DNA of 39,620 bases from an uncultured Flavihumibacter sp. GTDB taxonomy: Bacteria > Bacteroidota > Bacteroidia > Chitinophagales > Chitinophagaceae. Position 1 is the stretch's first letter. Each line of letters starts with the position of its first letter. The stretch covers positions 1 through 39,620 of the forward strand of contig CABHOY010000074.1 in NCBI GenBank assembly GCA_902168105.1. The letters run 5' to 3'. The notes beneath the pieces were generated by a model. It did not search any database. It saw nothing but the letters and a program-made list of their open reading frames with translations, and was not told the origin of the DNA. Shown piece by piece: positions 17,981-25,865 of this stretch. The position numbers and the translations under genes are program-made.

Positions 17981-18985
17981 TTATGAGTTGATACTACTGT
18001 TCTTTCTCAGTTCACGCGGACTCATGGAGAAACGTTTTTTAACGGCATAAGAGAAGCTGGAATAATCGGTGTAGCCGAATTCTTCCGCCAGGTCTTGCAA
18101 TGGCATTGACGTCTCTGTGAGCTTACGGTATATGATACGCATACGTGCATTCTGAAAGAAGTCGTATACGGTAATACCGTGCCGGCTCCGGAAGATCTCT
18201 TCCAGTTTCTTTTCATTCGTACCGGCAAATCTGGCCAATTGTTTGAGGGTAGGCGGGGATGGTTGCTGCAGATGTTTCAGCAAATGTACCTCAGTCTTCT
18301 GGCCTCTTTCATGGTCGGCCGCACTGAGGCCGTTGGCATCTGTAAGGTAACGTGAAAGCATATCAAGTGATTCAATGATGAGTTCTCCGGTTTTCTGTTC
18401 TCTGTATTTTTCGCTGGCAGCCTTAGGTAACTGGCGTTCGGTGATATCCTGTATAATATTGCGAAGGCGTTCATGGGCAATCATATGCTGGTCCAACAAC
18501 GTAATGGTATTTTCATTGTCAAGTTTATTGAGTAGATCTTGTACTACCGGGAAACTTTCCTGGTAGCTCTTCAGCTCTTCCACCGGGATCTGAATGTCCA
18601 GCGCAACATATACGCCCGCTGCCTTGAAACGGACTACATGCCGAAGCCTGGGAGCTACCAGAATATTCATATGGTGCTGAAAAGTCTCACTTTCATGACT
18701 GTTCAGCTCATAAAACATATTACCCTTTAATGTGTGATGGAGCAGCAGATCGTCCACGTTTCCTTTTACTTTGAATGCTGTCGGTTTATTAATGATATAA
18801 TGACTCACCCATGCATTGTAACTATGGTTCGCTACCTGCTGGAACAGGATGCAGCCAAAACTGTCGCTTACCGCGTAGAAAGGCTTTGTGCCCTGCAGCG
18901 CGTAGCTGGAATAGGCCTCTGGCATTCCGGGGGTAAACAGTATCGGCTGACCGATGTGGGTTGAAATGGACAATGGTAGGGTCAT
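17981..18985 (-). CDS. AraC-family transcriptional regulator
   Basis: The 334-residue protein has a C-terminal AraC/XylS DNA-binding domain (about 235-330). The first helix-turn-helix is in LKQLARFAGTNEKKLEEIF. The second includes MPLQDLAEEFGYTDYSSFSYAVKKRF, with the family-typical SPRELRK ending. The N-terminal 200 residues contain no signal peptide or membrane segment and would bind ligand or mediate dimerisation; I do not recognise a named sensor domain. It is cytoplasmic. It is transcribed alone, upstream of the GH2 gene on the same strand, which makes the GH2 gene a possible but unproven target. The start is ATG at 18985. Confidence 0.9.
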   Translation of the reverse strand: MTLPLSISTHIGQPILFTPGMPEAYSSYALQGTKPFYAVSDSFGCILFQQVANHSYNAWVSHYIINKPTAFKVKGNVDDLLLHHTLKGNMFYELNSHESETFQHHMNILVAPRLRHVVRFKAAGVYVALDIQIPVEELKSYQESFPVVQDLLNKLDNENTITLLDQHMIAHERLRNIIQDITERQLPKAASEKYREQKTGELIIESLDMLSRYLTDANGLSAADHERGQKTEVHLLKHLQQPSPPTLKQLARFAGTNEKKLEEIFRSRHGITVYDFFQNARMRIIYRKLTETSMPLQDLAEEFGYTDYSSFSYAVKKRFSMSPRELRKNSSINS

Positions 18986-19194
18986 CGTACTACCAAATTA
19001 AAACACAGTACTGCAACGATATTACCAGTCTCATAATTTCTTTACGGTTTTGTGCAGATATTTTATTTTTTTGTCCATATTATCTTTTTCTGCATTCCCG
19101 CTCTTATGCGATGACCTGACGAGACATGAGAGGCATAACCGGTCCCTTGTGTAGCTTGTTTTAGCAGTTTTTTCAGTGCGGTGTAACAAACGTG

Positions 19195-19220
19195 AAACGT
19201 CCCGCTGTTAACGGGACGTT
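19195..19220 (-). terminator. Rho-independent terminator overlapping the stop of the 55-residue gene
   Basis: AACGTCCCG (19196-19204) and CGGGACGTT (19212-19220) are a perfect nine-base-pair stem with a seven-base loop that contains the stop codon of the small gene. On the minus strand a short T run follows. On the plus strand CTTCTTTT follows, so it may work in both directions. Confidence 0.65.
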
Positions 19221-19375
19221 CTTCTTTTACCGGTGTGTTTGTTGGGGTTAAATTGTGGGGTGACAGGCCGTATAGTGACTGGTAGCTCCTGACCTTTAGT
19301 GGCCGCTGCGATGATCTTCCTGACTGCTCTTTTGTCGAGCCGGTCGAAATATTCCTGAATGAAGGTGGGATCCAT
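19208..19375 (-). CDS. Small 55-residue basic protein, unknown function
   Basis: ATG at 19375 opens a frame of 55 codons ending at TAA 19208-19210. The product begins MDPTFIQEYFDRLDKRAVRK and continues to a proline-rich then basic tail (PQFNPNKHTGKRRTSR). It has an acidic amphipathic start, no signal peptide and no membrane segment. A strong hairpin terminator overlaps the stop, which supports a real transcript. It lies between the XRE/ImmA-like gene and the AraC gene, on the same strand as both. I do not recognise a family; the basic tail could bind nucleic acid, but this is only a guess. Too short for many gene finders. Confidence 0.5.
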   Translation of the reverse strand: MDPTFIQEYFDRLDKRAVRKIIAAATKGQELPVTIRPVTPQFNPNKHTGKRRTSR

Positions 19376-19502
19376 AATCGTCGTTGTTAAATGTGATGAA
19401 TAGCTGTACGGGGCGTTGTGTTCAATTCAAAGGTAGGCTGGCCGGCAGGTCGGAACAATGGGAGATAGACGGATAGAAGGAGGGTGTTTTTCCCGTATTA
19501 AA

Positions 19503-19539
19503 ATAAAAAAGGGCCTTCTGTGCACCGCACAAAAGACCC
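19503..19539 (-). terminator. Rho-independent terminator after the XRE/ImmA-like gene
   Basis: On the minus strand GGGTCTTTTGTGC pairs with GCACAGAAGGCCC (plus-strand 19527-19539 and 19511-19523) with two mismatches over a three-base loop, followed directly by TTTTTTATTT. It lies 22 bases beyond the stop at 19562. Confidence 0.8.
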
Positions 19540-19561
19540 ATATCGGATTTTACATATTTGT

Positions 19562-20614
19562 TTACATCGCTTCCTGCGGCACCGGCGCAAACAGTTCTAC
19601 TTTCTTTTGTAATTCCTCCGCAGACATACCCGTAAGGTCCAATGCTTTTTCCACATCAATGATCTCTTCGATCACAAGCCTGCCTATCATTCTGTCAAAA
19701 CGGTATCCTTTCTCGCTGCCGGTATAGTTCCCCAGGCCCGTTTCATCCTTGTTATCGGCAATAAGCTTAAAAAAGGATAGTGCATTCTTCCGGTCAATGA
19801 TACCTTTGAAAATTGCCTGCTGCATGACCGCCTGCATAGGCAGGCCATACTGCTCTTTTACACAAAGCAATTCCCCCGGTGCGATCGCCAGCCGTTTGTT
19901 GCTTAGTAACGTAGCCAAAGTATCTCCCGGTAACAACATCGTACGTGCGAAGATCTCGCAGAGTTTATGCCTTTCTGCACTCTCCGGGATATTCAGCAGC
20001 AACTGTCCCAGTTCATACATGGCTGCATATCTTTTGATATCCGCAGGGCGGTCATGGTGCAGTATGATCACAGGTACTCTGCCTACATAAGTGCTCAGAC
20101 CATCAAATAAAGCAGATGAGGTTACCTGTATCACACGAATGCCTTTGTCTTCCAACGTTCCTATCAGGTTATGCAAAGCGCCTCGCCCCAGGTCCCATTT
20201 GTCCCGCAGCTTGTCCGCAATATCTGCAGCCGCCTCTTCGTCAGGTACAGGGATAGGCCTTATAGGATTGCTGAACCTGGGTTTGATGTTCAACAAATTT
20301 TCTGCCTGCAGGTATATTTCCAGCGCACGTTTTACTTTCTCTTTGATACTTTCCGCCTGTTTTACCGGCAAAGTATTTTTGCGCAGCTCAAATACCGGCA
20401 GCTTGAACGCAGGCTGCGTCTCAAAATAAGTGGGCTTTACATCCAATGTGGTGCAAAGAAGCAACAATATTTTGCGGGAAGGAAGCATTGCATCCGTCTC
20501 ATATTTGCTCAAAGCCTGTTTGCTGACAGCATGAGCTGTGAAGTTGGCCAAGTCCTGCAGGGACCAGCCTTTTATCCTGCGCGCGGTTTTTAATCTTTCT
20601 CCGAAATGCGGCAT
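19562..20614 (-). CDS. XRE-family regulator with degenerate ImmA/IrrE-type (DUF955) domain
   Basis: Residues about 7-62 are an XRE/HTH_3 domain (RLKTARRIKGWSLQDLA, then SKQALSKYE). Residues about 120-260 have the layout of ImmA/IrrE metallopeptidase domains that are often joined to XRE domains. The zinc motif HExxH is replaced: where HELGH is expected the protein has YELGQ (200-204), so both histidines are gone. The following stretch (KLCEIFARTMLLPGD) keeps the family's helix with the A-x-x-LLP pattern. Proteolysis is therefore unlikely, and the domain may act as a sensor or scaffold. Some XRE-ImmA proteins are phage or mobile-element repressors, but no phage genes are nearby. An inverted repeat at 20738-20756 in the upstream gap could be its operator. 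Confidence 0.8.
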   Translation of the reverse strand: MPHFGERLKTARRIKGWSLQDLANFTAHAVSKQALSKYETDAMLPSRKILLLLCTTLDVKPTYFETQPAFKLPVFELRKNTLPVKQAESIKEKVKRALEIYLQAENLLNIKPRFSNPIRPIPVPDEEAAADIADKLRDKWDLGRGALHNLIGTLEDKGIRVIQVTSSALFDGLSTYVGRVPVIILHHDRPADIKRYAAMYELGQLLLNIPESAERHKLCEIFARTMLLPGDTLATLLSNKRLAIAPGELLCVKEQYGLPMQAVMQQAIFKGIIDRKNALSFFKLIADNKDETGLGNYTGSEKGYRFDRMIGRLVIEEIIDVEKALDLTGMSAEELQKKVELFAPVPQEAM

Positions 20615-20737
20615 AATTTAGATTTTATTGGGGACATCGATCCATTGTTATTTTGTGGAGCTGCTGAAAGCTGCTTTTTGTAACGTGTAATTTGTTAACA
20701 GAACGAATGACCGGTTTGGCGGCAAACTTATAATTAT

Positions 20738-20756
20738 TTGTTCAAAGCGCGAACAA
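20738..20756. promoter_or_regulatory. Inverted repeat TTGTTC-N7-GAACAA, possible operator
   Basis: The perfect six-base arms TTGTTC (20738-20743) and GAACAA (20751-20756) are separated by AAAGCGC. They lie in the 204-base divergent gap between the XRE gene and the M28 peptidase gene. Size and symmetry suit a dimeric helix-turn-helix repressor. Autoregulation by the XRE protein is a guess. Confidence 0.35.
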
Positions 20757-20818
20757 CAGTTGTGAAGAGAACAGGTTGAATATAATTTGAATATCTTTAA
20801 AGTAAATACAACTTGCTC

Positions 20819-22459
20819 ATGAAAAACCTGCGTAATCTGTTACTCTTTACTACGCTGGCCGCTGCCGCCTGTAATTCAGGAAACAGGCAAACCAGCGCTG
20901 AAGACTCAACCGCCATTAAGGCCATAGACTCCGCCGCACTAGCCAGGGATATCTCCGTACTTGCTTCCGATGAATTCCAGGGCCGTAAACCCTTTACTAT
21001 CGGAGAAGATAAAACGCTGGAGTATCTCACAAAACGGTTTAAGGAAATAGGATTGCAGCCAGGTAATGATACCAGCTTCCTCCAGGAAGTACCCATGGTG
21101 GAGATCAGGTCTGTACCAGAGGGCGACCTGCGCATCGCGGGTAAAACAGGAGAGCTGAAGCTGACCTATCTCGACCAATACGTAGCCGGTACCAAACGTG
21201 TACAGGACCGGGTAGCCATAGACAAGTCAGAAATGGTATTTGCAGGCTTCGGTATAGTGGCGCCTGAGTATAATTGGAACGACTACGCCAACCTGGATGT
21301 AAAAGGAAAAACAGTGGTGGTAATGGTGAACGATCCAGGTTTTTACGACAGTACCCTGTTCAAAGGGAAGACCAGGACAATGACGTATTACGGCCGGTGG
21401 ACATATAAATTCGAAGAAGCTGCCCGTCAGGGCGCTGCCGGTATCCTGATCATCCACGATGTGCTACCCGCCAGTTATGGCTGGCCCGTTGTACGCAGCG
21501 GTTGGTCCAAACCAAAACTCGACCTCCAAACGGCCGACAATAACATGAGCCGTGCAGCTATAGAAGGCTGGCTGACCCAGGAATCCGCCAAAAAGCTGTT
21601 CCAGCTGGCCGGTGTTCCCGACAGTATCATGAACCAGGCAAAACGTCCAGGCTTCAAATCAGTACCATTAGGCGTGACCGCTTCTTTAGCACTGAAGAAT
21701 AAGACACGTAAATCCGTTTCCCACAACGTAGCAGCCCTGCTGCCCGGTACAGAAAGGAAAAATGAATATATCATCTATTCCGCCCACTGGGACCATCTGG
21801 GTATAGGAGAAGCTGTAAAAGGCGATTCTATCTATAATGGGGCTCTGGATAACGCCTCTGGTGTAGCAGGCCTCCTGCAACTGGCCACGGCATTCTCGAA
21901 GCTGAAACAGGCGCCTAAACGCTCAATATTGTTCCTGGCATTAACAGGAGAGGAACAGGGACTGCTGGGCTCAGAATATTATGCAGCGCATCCCATCTTC
22001 CCGGCGAAATCGACCGTAGCCGATATCAACATGGACGTGCTGAACTTCTTCGGCCGTACTAAAGACATTACGATCATCGGTAAAGGACAATCTGACCTCG
22101 ACGACTATGCCGCCAAAGCAGCGGAAAAACAGGGCCGCTACCTGGTACCTGAAGCTAACCCATCCGGTGGATGGTTCTTCCGCTCCGACCATTTCAATTT
22201 TGCCAAAGTGGGCATCCCGGCGTTATATCCCGGTAGCGGAACAAAATCGCTGGCGCACGACTCCCTTTGGGCGCCCGATCATGCCGCCGCTTATGGCCGC
22301 GATCATTATCATTCTCCTTTTGATCAGATGGATCCCAGCTGGGAATTATCAGGAATGGTAGAAGATGTACGGTTTTTATTTGATGTAGGCGTAACTTTGT
22401 CCAATGAGGATAAATTCCCCCAATGGAAAGAAGGTTCAGAGTTTAAGTCGAAGCGATAA
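20819..22459 (+). CDS. M28-family metallopeptidase lipoprotein with PA domain
   Basis: The 546-residue protein starts at ATG 20819 with a lipoprotein signal (MKNLRNLLLFTTLAAAAC), so it should be anchored in a periplasmic-facing membrane leaflet or the outer membrane. A protease-associated domain lies at about 120-260 (ARQGAAGILIIHD). The M28 catalytic domain has the expected zinc ligands and acids: His323 in SAHWDHLG, the Asp in GALDNASG, the Glu pair in TGEEQGLLGS, the Asp in INMDVLNFFG, and the His in FRSDHFNFAK. All are present, so it should be an active aminopeptidase-like enzyme. It is divergent from the XRE gene and is followed by its own terminator. The substrate is not deducible. Confidence 0.92.
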   Translation: MKNLRNLLLFTTLAAAACNSGNRQTSAEDSTAIKAIDSAALARDISVLASDEFQGRKPFTIGEDKTLEYLTKRFKEIGLQPGNDTSFLQEVPMVEIRSVPEGDLRIAGKTGELKLTYLDQYVAGTKRVQDRVAIDKSEMVFAGFGIVAPEYNWNDYANLDVKGKTVVVMVNDPGFYDSTLFKGKTRTMTYYGRWTYKFEEAARQGAAGILIIHDVLPASYGWPVVRSGWSKPKLDLQTADNNMSRAAIEGWLTQESAKKLFQLAGVPDSIMNQAKRPGFKSVPLGVTASLALKNKTRKSVSHNVAALLPGTERKNEYIIYSAHWDHLGIGEAVKGDSIYNGALDNASGVAGLLQLATAFSKLKQAPKRSILFLALTGEEQGLLGSEYYAAHPIFPAKSTVADINMDVLNFFGRTKDITIIGKGQSDLDDYAAKAAEKQGRYLVPEANPSGGWFFRSDHFNFAKVGIPALYPGSGTKSLAHDSLWAPDHAAAYGRDHYHSPFDQMDPSWELSGMVEDVRFLFDVGVTLSNEDKFPQWKEGSEFKSKR

Positions 22460-22481
22460 CGCTCAGTATACTATGTGAAAA

Positions 22482-22517
22482 CCGGAAGCTACTTCGTGCG
22501 GCTTCCGGATTTTTTTT
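22482..22517 (+). terminator. Rho-independent terminator after the M28 peptidase gene
   Basis: CCGGAAGC (22482-22489) and GCTTCCGG (22501-22508) form a perfect eight-base-pair stem, followed by A and eight Ts. It lies between the M28 and histidine kinase genes, so the kinase is probably transcribed from its own promoter in the short gap or by read-through. Confidence 0.85.
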
Positions 22518-22531
22518 AATAATACCGACTA

Positions 22532-25000
22532 ATGCATCTAATCAGGAAGATTGTCTGTGTGTGTTTCCTGCTACTCATGTGTTTCGCTTTGAGGGCACAG
22601 CCCAGGCTAAAAAAGGAGATGTCAATACGGGAAAGATGGGGACTGATCAATGGAGCTGCGCAACAGGATAGTGCCCTGGTCGATCTGATGATCGAACAGG
22701 GGATGCGGTATCTCTGGTTGCCGGAGAAACGTCGTATTGACCTGGATACAACGGTGATGTTGTCTACCTGGGCCTGGCAACTGAGTAATCAGATCAATTA
22801 TGCCGAAGGTCGCAAAGAAGCCAGCCTGCTTGCCGTGAAGGCTTTTATAGCCGGAAGGCAGCTGGAGAAGGTCAGCGATATGATACGAAAATCGCCCAGG
22901 GATGTCGTTTCTGTGCACGCAACACTCCTGGTTGGGCAGGACTACCTGGAACGGCCAGGCAGCAATCAAACCGATCTTGATTCTGCGCTTCTCTGGTTCA
23001 ATAAAGCACGGGTATTAAGCCGTAGCCTCAAATATCAGAAGGGTGAACGGGAAAGCCTCCGGATGATCGCAAAGCTTCATTTTGAGTCCGGCGATATTGC
23101 CGCCGGCAAAAAGATCTACCTCGACGTGATCCGCCAATACCACGCAGAAAATAACTTCTTTGACGAAGCCGATTGGTGGATAGATCTTGGCTATCGTATT
23201 CCTGACCGCGACAGCACATTCCCTGAGAAAATAGCCTATATGACCAAAGCGCTGGACATATACCAGCAGCTGCGCGATAATCCACGTGCACAATGGGTAT
23301 TGGGCGCAAGGGCAGAAGTGTATCGTCGGCAGGGTAACCTGAATATGGCCGAAGATGGTTTTCTACAGGTACTGAACCTGCAAAAAGTACAGGGTGACCG
23401 CTACCTCCAAAATACCTATTATACCCTGATGGATGTCAATATGTACCGGGGCGATTACAACAAGGCCCTGGCGTATGGCATTGCCTGTGTGCAGTACATC
23501 GATCACACGGGCGATAGTACCGTGGCTCCTGATGCGTATGAGAAACTGGGCACTATTTACAGCCAGCTTACTGACCACGACCGGAGCATCGAATGGTACA
23601 AAAAGGCATTGGTCCAGCACGAAAAAAATACCGACAAAGAGCACGCTTGCCGGATCAACTATTTTCTAACAAAAGAACTGATAAAAGCAGGACTGCCACG
23701 GGAGGCTATTGTGATACTCAACCGGAGTATGAAGAATTATCCCCCTAAAGAGCTCCTGAATAGAGAATTAATGGCCGGCGCATTTGCTGATTGTTATGCC
23801 GCCTTAAAACAATATCCGCTGGCCGAGAAGTACTACCGGCAGATGATCTACCTGGAAAACCGTACCCGTTCCGGTAACCAGATATCTGCAATGGCTTATT
23901 ACTCCATCGGGAAGTTCTATCTTGACCGCGAACAATACCAGCAGGCTGCCGGCTACCTGGATACAGCCCTGACCATCACGCCTGGCCGCATGCCGCTATC
24001 GATGGTGAAAGACATTCATTTTATGCTGTTCAAAACAGACTCTGTACTGAACAGGTACGAACAGGCCATCAACCACCTGCGTACCTTCCAGGGACTCAGT
24101 GACTCTATTTTTAACGCTACACGGATAAAACAACTGGAAGAGCTTCAGGTACGCTACGAAACCAGTCAGAAGGAAAAGGATATCCTGCTGCTCCGCCAAA
24201 AGAGCCAGTTACAACAAAAACAGATTGAACAATCCAATCTTCTGAAACGGGTCACGTTTGGTAGTATCATCCTGCTGATATTATTGCTATTACTCAGCGT
24301 GAACCGCTACCGGCTTAAACAGCGCAGCATGCGGCAACTGGCCATGCAACAGAAGGAAATTACTGACAAGAATGTCTCCCTGCAGCGACTATTGAAAGAG
24401 AAAGAATGGCTGATAAAGGAAGTGCATCACCGCGTAAAGAATAATCTGCAGATCGTTATGAGCCTGCTCAACACGCAGTCCAATTTCCTGGAAAGCGAAG
24501 CTGCACTGGCAGCGATCAAGGATAGCGCTCACCGTATGCAATCCATCTCGCTCATCCACCAGAAGCTATACCAATCAGAATATCTCAGCCTTGTTAACAT
24601 GCCTTCCTACATCCATGAACTGGTGCATTATCTCGAAGATAGTTATCGTGGCGTACGCCGCATCTATTTCGATATGCATATTGCGCCGATTGACCTGGAT
24701 GTATCGCAGGCCGTTCCTATGGGATTGATCCTGAGTGAAGCGGTTACCAATGCTATTAAATACGCTTTCCCCGATAACAGGGCAGGCTGTATCACGATCT
24801 CCCTCGACTACGCAGGGCCTGAACAGCTGCTGCTGGTGATCTCTGATAATGGTGCAGGACTTCCTGCCGATGTTGATTTTGCTGCAGGGAAATCTTTAGG
24901 TGTAAGATTGATTCAAACCTTCAGTGCACAGCTGGAAGGAGAACTGAGCATTGAAAGCAAAGACGGCCTGACGATAAGGTTAACGTTCAGGCAGCAATAG
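22532..25000 (+). CDS. TPR-containing sensor histidine kinase (HisKA_2 type)
   Basis: The 822-residue protein begins with a signal peptide (MHLIRKIVCVCFLLL, cleavage after RAQ). Residues about 90-560 form a periplasmic array of TPR-like helical repeats, e.g. YEKLGTIYSQLTDHDRSIEWY and YYSIGKFYLDREQYQQAAGYL. A coiled-coil stretch precedes one membrane segment at about 572-592 (SIILLILLLLLS). A second coiled coil leads into the HisKA_2 domain with the phosphorylated His in KEVHHRVKNNLQ (His632/633). The ATPase domain has the N box in LSEAVTNAIKYAF and the G1 box DNGAGLP, then KSLGVRLIQTFSAQL. All key residues are present. No response regulator gene is next to it, so it is an orphan kinase. Its stop is one base from the stop of the convergent caspase gene. 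Confidence 0.92.
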   Translation: MHLIRKIVCVCFLLLMCFALRAQPRLKKEMSIRERWGLINGAAQQDSALVDLMIEQGMRYLWLPEKRRIDLDTTVMLSTWAWQLSNQINYAEGRKEASLLAVKAFIAGRQLEKVSDMIRKSPRDVVSVHATLLVGQDYLERPGSNQTDLDSALLWFNKARVLSRSLKYQKGERESLRMIAKLHFESGDIAAGKKIYLDVIRQYHAENNFFDEADWWIDLGYRIPDRDSTFPEKIAYMTKALDIYQQLRDNPRAQWVLGARAEVYRRQGNLNMAEDGFLQVLNLQKVQGDRYLQNTYYTLMDVNMYRGDYNKALAYGIACVQYIDHTGDSTVAPDAYEKLGTIYSQLTDHDRSIEWYKKALVQHEKNTDKEHACRINYFLTKELIKAGLPREAIVILNRSMKNYPPKELLNRELMAGAFADCYAALKQYPLAEKYYRQMIYLENRTRSGNQISAMAYYSIGKFYLDREQYQQAAGYLDTALTITPGRMPLSMVKDIHFMLFKTDSVLNRYEQAINHLRTFQGLSDSIFNATRIKQLEELQVRYETSQKEKDILLLRQKSQLQQKQIEQSNLLKRVTFGSIILLILLLLLSVNRYRLKQRSMRQLAMQQKEITDKNVSLQRLLKEKEWLIKEVHHRVKNNLQIVMSLLNTQSNFLESEAALAAIKDSAHRMQSISLIHQKLYQSEYLSLVNMPSYIHELVHYLEDSYRGVRRIYFDMHIAPIDLDVSQAVPMGLILSEAVTNAIKYAFPDNRAGCITISLDYAGPEQLLLVISDNGAGLPADVDFAAGKSLGVRLIQTFSAQLEGELSIESKDGLTIRLTFRQQ

Positions 25001-25001
25001 A

Positions 25002-25865
25002 CTATTCCTTCACACCGGCCAGTGGCTGCACACTAAACGGCGCCTGTGCCAGGAAGTCATGTGTCTTATCCCCATAATGATATAGGTTCGGATGCTGATT
25101 AGCAGCAAAGCCCCTTTTAATAGCAATAAACAGGTCATTATAACTATTGATCTCCTCCTTCATTACCTCCTGTAATTTCGCTGTAAACATCCCGTTCCCC
25201 CATACCTCCATCGCCAGTTCATCATCCTGACACGCACCAAATTGTACGACATAGGCGGCTATATCATCCTTACCGGATTTGAGCTGCGCTTGTATACCAT
25301 CATACTCGCTTTTGTGTTTATTGTAAGTCCGCATTAACACATTTAGCGGTGCTACACGGGCGCGTGTGTAATTAGCAGGGTCGGTAGAAGAAGCATTGGT
25401 AATAGCGACCGGATTTCTGGAAACAGATCCCGAATGACAGCTGTCAGAAAAGATCAGTATGCGTACACCGGCCTTGAATTTACTGAAGCAGTCGAACAGT
25501 TCATCGTCTATGAGCTGCCTGTCATACAGGCACCAGGTTTCATCGAAACCATCCATACTACCGAAGTTGTTGGTTTCATCCTGGTTGGCGTCTATGATGG
25601 AACCGCCATGCCCTGAATAGGTAAGCAAAAGTATATCGCCGGCTTGCAGTAAACTGGCTGCATCCTGCAAATGCTGCAGCACATTTTGAGATGTAGCAGC
25701 TTTCGTAAGCAAGGGATAGATAGACTGAAAACCTGCCTTTTCAGCGATGGCTTTATAAACGGCCACGTCGTTCTCGCAGGCGAAGAGCTCTCCGTTCCAG
25801 CCTTCGTAATTGTCAGGATTAACTGCATTCAAACCAATGTGCAGTGCATAACCTTGTGGTGTCAT
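25002..25865 (-). CDS. Caspase-like (C14/metacaspase-type) cysteine peptidase, distal gene of the caspase operon
   Basis: The 287-residue cytoplasmic protein is essentially one caspase fold. The catalytic His86 sits in LLLTYSGHGGS after a hydrophobic strand, and Cys143 in ILIFSDSCHSGS. Between them is an Asp-rich loop (DANQDE, DGFDETWCLYD) of the kind seen in type I metacaspases, where calcium may bind. Such enzymes normally cleave after Arg or Lys rather than Asp. There is no signal peptide, membrane segment or clear prodomain. Its ATG overlaps the TAA of the upstream gene by one base (TAATG), which indicates translational coupling. With a second caspase in the same operon, it is a possible effector. 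Target and activator are unknown. Confidence 0.88.
   Translation of the reverse strand: MTPQGYALHIGLNAVNPDNYEGWNGELFACENDVAVYKAIAEKAGFQSIYPLLTKAATSQNVLQHLQDAASLLQAGDILLLTYSGHGGSIIDANQDETNNFGSMDGFDETWCLYDRQLIDDELFDCFSKFKAGVRILIFSDSCHSGSVSRNPVAITNASSTDPANYTRARVAPLNVLMRTYNKHKSEYDGIQAQLKSGKDDIAAYVVQFGACQDDELAMEVWGNGMFTAKLQEVMKEEINSYNDLFIAIKRGFAANQHPNLYHYGDKTHDFLAQAPFSVQPLAGVKE

Larger units (their letters stand above)
18986..19561. other. Gap between AraC and XRE genes, holding the 55-residue gene and two terminators
   Basis: Bases 18986-19194 should carry the AraC promoter on the minus strand; no operator or conserved promoter box is clear there. The small gene and its terminator occupy 19195-19375. 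Bases 19376-19502 hold nothing I can name, and the terminator of the XRE gene follows. Confidence 0.5.
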
